From: an uncultured bacterium
GTDB taxonomy: Bacteria > Bacteroidota > Bacteroidia > Bacteroidales > CAIWKO01
Assembly (NCBI GenBank): GCA_903916135.1
Contig: CAIWVT010000049.1
Coordinates: 1 to 10,001 of the forward strand
Reading direction: 5' to 3'
DNA length: 10,001 nt
Made by a program: the position numbers and the translations under genes. Of this stretch, positions 5,196 through 10,001 are shown in pieces. The notes under the pieces are model-generated. The model was given only the letters and a program-made list of their open reading frames with translations. It had not been told where the DNA came from and made no database searches. The stretch's first letter is position 1; the number at the start of each line of letters is the position of its first letter.

Positions 5196-6929
5196 ATGGA
5201 TAGCAAAGCCGATGCAAATGAGTTATTTGTTAAAAAAATCGAAGCTGATTTATCAGATAAGAAAAAGCACAACAAAATTTCTATTGAAAAAATAGCAACA
5301 GGCTTTGCTATCTATAACAAAAATCTAATAAAAGAACTTACCGAGCTTGCCATAGTGCGCACAGCTCGAAACATTGCGCAGCAACCTATTGATAACTACA
5401 ACAAATTTCAGCAAATTGTAGAGCTTTACAACAACCAGGCTAATTTGTCAATGCGCACCAGTCAAAGTATGTTATTGCAGCAATATAGTACACCGGCTCC
5501 AATAAGCTATATTGCCAGTTTGTTTGTATTGGCAAGTACTTCAATAAATGGACATAAAAGCAATACAGCATTTTGGAATAAATTTGAAAATAAAGAACTA
5601 TACGCAAATAAATCAGCTATTGAGCAATTGGATGATTTAAGAGCAAAGCAATCAAGCAATGCTATCTATTTCGAGCCAAGCGCAGGTAATGGCTTACTCA
5701 CTATTGCCTTACCCTATGAAAATACCTACGTGAACGAATTAGACGATGTAAGGCTTGCTAATTTACGTTCACAGCCATTTGCTCGAGTTACAAATCAGGA
5801 TGCCACAATTCCATTCACAGAGTATTATAAAAAGTTTGACGGTATTACCACTAACCCGCCTTTTGGCACGTTGATGGATGCCGAAAACTACGATGGATTT
5901 CCGATTAAAACACTCGACCATCTTATGGCACTCCGGGCATTGGACACAATGAAAGATACCGGACGTGCAGCGATTATCATTGGTGGTCATACAGACTGGG
6001 ACGAACAAGGACGAGTACAAGCAGGTAAAAACCGTTTGTTTTTTAACTATCTCTATTCACACTACTACGTGGAAGATATCATATTAGTTGACGGTCATAA
6101 ATTGTATTCCCGACAGGGCACCAGTTTTAATGTACGTCTTATTCTCATCAGAGGGCGTAAAACTCTCCCTGAAGGATTCGCACCATTGAAAAATTCACTA
6201 TTAAGTGAAGTTGTCAAAGATTTTGAAAGCCTTTGGAATCGGGTTTTTGATAATCATGGTAAAAGTAGCGAAATTATTTCTATTCTGAAAAGTAAAAGAG
6301 AAGTTGAAAAAGAAATAAACTACGACCTTTTTAGCGAGGCTACGGTAGCTCCAACGCAAAACAACCAAATGCAGATGCTAAAATTAAAAATGAAAATGAA
6401 AGCAAAGGCATTGCAATTACTTGATGACGAAAATTTATCAGGATTTTCAGCAAAAGCAGTTGGTCGGTTTTTTGAAACATTGCTTCCAAATACTAACGAA
6501 AAAAGAATTGGTAAATGTGAGCCTGAAAAATGCGAAACATTAGACGGAATAAAAGGTCATGCTTGCTGTTTATTAGATGGCAAATGTGCCATGTTAAAAG
6601 CAGGAGGATGCTCCATCCATCAGTACAGACCACGAAATTGTCGAATATTTCCACATAGTTCAGATAATTTGAAACTCGTTAAGAACTGTAGTTACTCATT
6701 TGCAAATTTAAACGAATCAATACCATCAGCATTATCTGGACCTGCAAAAAGAAGAAAACTATCACGATACACGATAGCTTCCAATTGCACAGATAAAATA
6801 GACATTCTCGATGCAATTGAGGAAATAAGCGAAGAAATGAAACACCGTGAAATAATAGGATTAAAAACCCCTATTTATTATTTTGTAAGGTTATATAAAT
6901 TAAACGAGAAGTTGAAAACAACAAAATAA
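5196..6929 (+). CDS. Adenine-N6 DNA methyltransferase with C-terminal YkgJ-like cysteine-rich domain
   Basis: A 577-aa two-part protein. Residues about 80-390 form a class I SAM-dependent DNA methyltransferase: motif I IYFEPSAGNGLLTIA (around F159-G166) binds SAM and TNPPFGT (N220-P-P-F223) is the catalytic motif IV of adenine-N6 enzymes. The following GHTDWDEQGR, VEDIILVDGHKLYSRQGTSF and VRLILIRGRK blocks match MTases that accompany strawberry-notch helicases. After a Met/Lys-rich linker (MQMLKLKMKMKAKA, from M392) comes a YkgJ-like metal-binding domain: C441, C446, C457-C458, C464, C472 and the signature CSIHQYRPRNCRIFP ending at P486, typical of the CxxCxxCC family (zinc or iron proposed). 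I chose ATG 5196, which lies 16 nt after the H1-like stop; the longer frame to TTG 5091 reads into the K-rich gene. Three bases separate the stop from the helicase ATG. DNA target site is unknown; the fusion is unusual. Confidence 0.85.
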   Translation: MDSKADANELFVKKIEADLSDKKKHNKISIEKIATGFAIYNKNLIKELTELAIVRTARNIAQQPIDNYNKFQQIVELYNNQANLSMRTSQSMLLQQYSTPAPISYIASLFVLASTSINGHKSNTAFWNKFENKELYANKSAIEQLDDLRAKQSSNAIYFEPSAGNGLLTIALPYENTYVNELDDVRLANLRSQPFARVTNQDATIPFTEYYKKFDGITTNPPFGTLMDAENYDGFPIKTLDHLMALRALDTMKDTGRAAIIIGGHTDWDEQGRVQAGKNRLFFNYLYSHYYVEDIILVDGHKLYSRQGTSFNVRLILIRGRKTLPEGFAPLKNSLLSEVVKDFESLWNRVFDNHGKSSEIISILKSKREVEKEINYDLFSEATVAPTQNNQMQMLKLKMKMKAKALQLLDDENLSGFSAKAVGRFFETLLPNTNEKRIGKCEPEKCETLDGIKGHACCLLDGKCAMLKAGGCSIHQYRPRNCRIFPHSSDNLKLVKNCSYSFANLNESIPSALSGPAKRRKLSRYTIASNCTDKIDILDAIEEISEEMKHREIIGLKTPIYYFVRLYKLNEKLKTTK

Positions 6930-6932
6930 GCA

Positions 6933-9900
6933 ATGAAAAAAACAATCCCATACGAAGAACCTGCAACCTACGTAAAGATATTTATCAATAAATATCCTAC
7001 ATGGTGCGAAATCCGACCAAATACGGATATGAAAAACTATTTGTATAATGGCACATTTATTATAGGCAACGTCATTGGCAAAGAATTGAAAACAGGTAAT
7101 TTTATTGAGTTTTCCCCTTCTGATGTAGTTGCTTTTTATGTGGGGAAACTTTCGGATATCGGGCTTGGTATGCCTTACATCCCGACAGCCGATATGTGTA
7201 CAATACTTGATACCATTGTGCCCGATTCAATGGCTTACGAAACACATATAGCTTGCCGAATTGTTCAGGAAATTGTCGGAAAGCCGTTACATGAATACGT
7301 TAGTAATAAACTTCATTATACTGAATTAGAATTATGTCGTTCCTTGTCTGCCGAACAGGTTGATGCCGTGGCATTATCTATATACAACATCGAAGAGAAA
7401 AATCAGGGCATGATCATAGGAGACCAGACTGGAATTGGAAAGGGTAGGGTGGCGGCAGCCATGATTCGTTACGGATATTATAACGGATTAAAACCTATCT
7501 TCCTTTCAGAGAAACCAAACCTATTTACGGATATCTATCGTGACTTGGTTGACATTGGATGTGCCAACCTCAAACCCTTTATAGTGAATGGAAAGGAAGC
7601 TAAAACGGATATTAAGGATGAGCAAGGCAATATCATTTACACATCCTTGCCAAAAACCGAGCAAGATAAGATTTTTAAGGACCGTAATTTCCCCGCAGGA
7701 TACGATTTCGCCTGTGCTACTTACACACAGTTTAACAGTGTGAAAGAAAAGCCAATAAAACCTAACTTTTTACGTGCAATTTCGCAGAACAATTTAATTA
7801 TTATGGATGAAGCTCATAATGCTTCAGGGAGTTCAAATACAGGTGAATTTTTGCAAGAGGTACTTATTGGCTGCAAAGGTGTAGTTTTTCTATCGGCAAC
7901 ATTTGCAAAGCGACCGGATAATATGCCGGTGTATGCTTTGAAAACATGTATTTCAGAGGCAAACATGAGTAAAGAGGAGCTTGTAGAAGCTATCGTAAAA
8001 GGCGGTGTAGCGTTACAGGAAGTTCTGGCTGCACAATTAGTGTCAGAGGGTCAAATGATACGCAGGGAACGCAGCTTTGAAGGTGTGGAAGTGAACTATT
8101 TTGTTCTCACTGAAAAAGAGCAAGAGCATAAAGCAATATTTGATAATATAACCGAAGTGTTGAGAGGTATAATTGAATTTCAGGAAAAATTTGTCAAAGA
8201 TGTGGTGAAAAAGATGGATAAAATTGCCGCAGCAGAAGGTAAAGAAGTAGAGGAGCGTAAAGGAACCAGTAAAGCCGGCGTTGATAATGCGCCATTTTTT
8301 AGCAAAGTATTTCAAGTGATCAATCAAATCCTTTTCAGTTTAAAAGCTCGCAGCGTGGCTGAAATGGCGATAGAACGTTTAAACGAAGGCAAAAAGCCTA
8401 TTATTGCATTCAGTTCCACAATGGAAAGCTTTTTTGATGATATGCTAACGGATGATGGAACCCCTGTAATGTCAGGAGATACAATTTCAATAGATTTTAA
8501 AACGGTATTGAAAAAAGGACTTGATGGCGTATTACGTTATACAGTAACAGATATTGCAGGGAATCGGCAACCGAAATATTTTTCTATCAGCGAACTCGAT
8601 CCCGAAGGACAAATGTACTATAATTCCTTACTTTCAAAAATAAATTCAATATCAACAGGAATCTCTATCAGTCCTATTGATGTGATAAAAGATATTATAC
8701 GAAAAGCAGGTTATACGTGTGATGAAGTTACCGGAAGAAAGTTTGAAGTTCAGATAATAGAAAATAAAGGTAACAATGGAGTACTAACATCTCGCAAAAA
8801 GCTATTAGCAAACGATGCGTTTCGTATGTATAATAACAATGAGCTTGACTGCTTGATGATTAATCAGAGTGGCAGTACTGGAGCCAGTGCCCATGCTATT
8901 GTGACCAAATCAGTACCTAAAGAAAAGGTAAAACAGCGTGTAATGATAATTTTGCAACCTGAACTCGACATAAACCGTGAGGTTCAAAAACGTGGTCGTA
9001 TAAACCGTACAGGACAGATAATCAAACCAATTTACGATTATGTTTCATCATGTGTTCCCGCAGAGCGCCGATTGATGATGATGTTGCGTAAAAAACTGAA
9101 ATCATTAGATGCCAACACAACATCGAACCAAAAGCAATCAGATAACATTATGCAGGTTGATGACTTTTTAAACAAATATGGCGATAAAGTAGTTGCCGAT
9201 TATTTGCAAGAAAACCCACAACTTAATGAAATATTGGGTGATCCTTTGGATATGAACGGCGAAAATAAAGAGGGCAAAACTGTAGAAAATGCAGCTTCAA
9301 AAGTCTCCGGCAGGGTGGCAGTTCTATCAACCGATGACCAAGAGAAATTTTATGCAGACATACTGGAACGCTATTCAGATTATGTGAATTATCTAAGGCA
9401 GGCAGACAAATATGACTTAGAAGTGGAATCCTTAAATCTCGAATCAGAAACATTAGAATCGAAAACCGTCATTGAAGGAAAAAATGGTAAATCTGTATTT
9501 TCCGAAAACACCTCACTTGAAACGTGCGAAATAAATGTACTAAAAAAGCCATTTACCATATCAGAGTTAATGAATTTGGTAAACGATAATTTAAAAATAG
9601 GGACAGCCGAAGAGCAGAAGCAAAATATACTTGGCGAAACAACCTCTTTTTATGCCAAACGTTTAGCATTAGATATTGAAGATGTTGAAAAACGCTATGA
9701 CAAACTAATTGTCCAGATACCCAACGAAAAAGCTTATCAGAAAGCGTTTGATAAAGAAGGATACATTCGTCAGCGCACACGTGAATTGAATAGTGCTCGA
9801 AGTGAATCTATAGACCTCGAAAAACAAAAGAGCCAAAACAAACTTTATAGTATTACGAACTTCTTACGTTTCTTTTATGTTGGCAAAGTAGCCAATTATC

Positions 9901-10001
9901 CAACATTTTTCAACGAAACAGTAAAATGCGTTTGTTTGGGAATCAACATTGATAAGAAAAAAACTAATCCTTATACACCTTCAGCAATTAAAGTGAAATT
10001 G
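6933..10001 (+). CDS. Strawberry-notch-type SF2 helicase/NTPase (partial, 3' end beyond window)
   Basis: An open frame of 1023 codons from ATG 6933 to the window edge without a stop; the protein continues past 10001. It is a superfamily 2 NTPase of the strawberry-notch (Sbno) type. A Q-like motif SAEQVDAVALSIYN precedes Walker A GDQTGIGKGR (G163-R172, K170 for phosphate); Walker B is MDEAHN (D292-E293-A294-H295), motif III LSATF (320-324), a C-terminal-lobe motif QSGSTGASAHA (645-655) and motif VI QKRGRINRTGQ (685-695, with the arginine finger). These are the Sbno signatures, including the G-S-T-G-A-S block. About residues 800-950 are charged and helical, possibly coiled-coil. The start lies 3 nt after the MTase stop, so the two are translated together. 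In phage P1 DarB-like proteins an MTase and a helicase of this kind occur in one chain and protect incoming DNA from restriction. Here they are separate genes; whether this protein goes into virions is unknown. Confidence 0.92.
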   Translation, partial: MKKTIPYEEPATYVKIFINKYPTWCEIRPNTDMKNYLYNGTFIIGNVIGKELKTGNFIEFSPSDVVAFYVGKLSDIGLGMPYIPTADMCTILDTIVPDSMAYETHIACRIVQEIVGKPLHEYVSNKLHYTELELCRSLSAEQVDAVALSIYNIEEKNQGMIIGDQTGIGKGRVAAAMIRYGYYNGLKPIFLSEKPNLFTDIYRDLVDIGCANLKPFIVNGKEAKTDIKDEQGNIIYTSLPKTEQDKIFKDRNFPAGYDFACATYTQFNSVKEKPIKPNFLRAISQNNLIIMDEAHNASGSSNTGEFLQEVLIGCKGVVFLSATFAKRPDNMPVYALKTCISEANMSKEELVEAIVKGGVALQEVLAAQLVSEGQMIRRERSFEGVEVNYFVLTEKEQEHKAIFDNITEVLRGIIEFQEKFVKDVVKKMDKIAAAEGKEVEERKGTSKAGVDNAPFFSKVFQVINQILFSLKARSVAEMAIERLNEGKKPIIAFSSTMESFFDDMLTDDGTPVMSGDTISIDFKTVLKKGLDGVLRYTVTDIAGNRQPKYFSISELDPEGQMYYNSLLSKINSISTGISISPIDVIKDIIRKAGYTCDEVTGRKFEVQIIENKGNNGVLTSRKKLLANDAFRMYNNNELDCLMINQSGSTGASAHAIVTKSVPKEKVKQRVMIILQPELDINREVQKRGRINRTGQIIKPIYDYVSSCVPAERRLMMMLRKKLKSLDANTTSNQKQSDNIMQVDDFLNKYGDKVVADYLQENPQLNEILGDPLDMNGENKEGKTVENAASKVSGRVAVLSTDDQEKFYADILERYSDYVNYLRQADKYDLEVESLNLESETLESKTVIEGKNGKSVFSENTSLETCEINVLKKPFTISELMNLVNDNLKIGTAEEQKQNILGETTSFYAKRLALDIEDVEKRYDKLIVQIPNEKAYQKAFDKEGYIRQRTRELNSARSESIDLEKQKSQNKLYSITNFLRFFYVGKVANYPTFFNETVKCVCLGINIDKKKTNPYTPSAIKVKL

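Noticed and set aside
5009..5275. Reverse-strand 88-aa frame
   Set aside because: Antisense of the Lys-rich gene and the start of the MTase; Phe-rich composition artefact.
9223..9780. Two reverse-strand frames in the helicase region
   Set aside because: They lie antisense to an intact helicase frame and have no supporting features.

Overview
The window is AT-rich, fully coding and single-stranded in organisation: every supportable gene lies on the + strand, and neighbours abut or overlap by 1 to 20 nt with almost no intergenic DNA. It looks like part of a Bacteroidota phage, prophage or phage-like mobile element. Three things suggest this: starts with poor Shine-Dalgarno sequences in A/T-rich leaders, a spanin-like protein resembling a family I know from Bacteroides phages (DUF6549, from memory), and a lysis-gene cluster. 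I saw no capsid, terminase, portal, integrase, tRNA, rRNA or CRISPR array, so the exact type of element stays open.

Region 1 (5-2926) holds an unrecognised one-TM protein, a GH73-type glucosaminidase, an 11-A run followed by an open -1 frame encoding a basic TM tail, a 53-residue basic ORF, an unknown 152-aa protein, and an unknown 246-aa protein with faint glycosyltransferase-like features. Region 2 (2908-4356) reads as a lysis module: a two-TM holin-like protein, a one-TM spanin-like protein and a CHAP amidase/endopeptidase with an N-terminal signal anchor, all overlapping.

Region 3 (4356-10001) is a nucleic-acid and chromatin-like module. It contains a compact SET-domain lysine methyltransferase, a histone-H1-like Lys-rich protein 11 nt downstream, an adenine-N6 DNA methyltransferase carrying a C-terminal YkgJ-like cysteine-rich domain, and, 3 nt later, a strawberry-notch-type SF2 helicase that runs off the window (1023 codons, no stop). 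The last two match the domain pair found in DarB-like antirestriction proteins of phage P1 type, here split into two genes. My inference is that the element makes its own DNA-condensing protein, may modify it with the SET enzyme, and also modifies or remodels its DNA to survive host defence. The GH73 gene may give a soluble or a membrane-anchored product depending on slippage at the A run.
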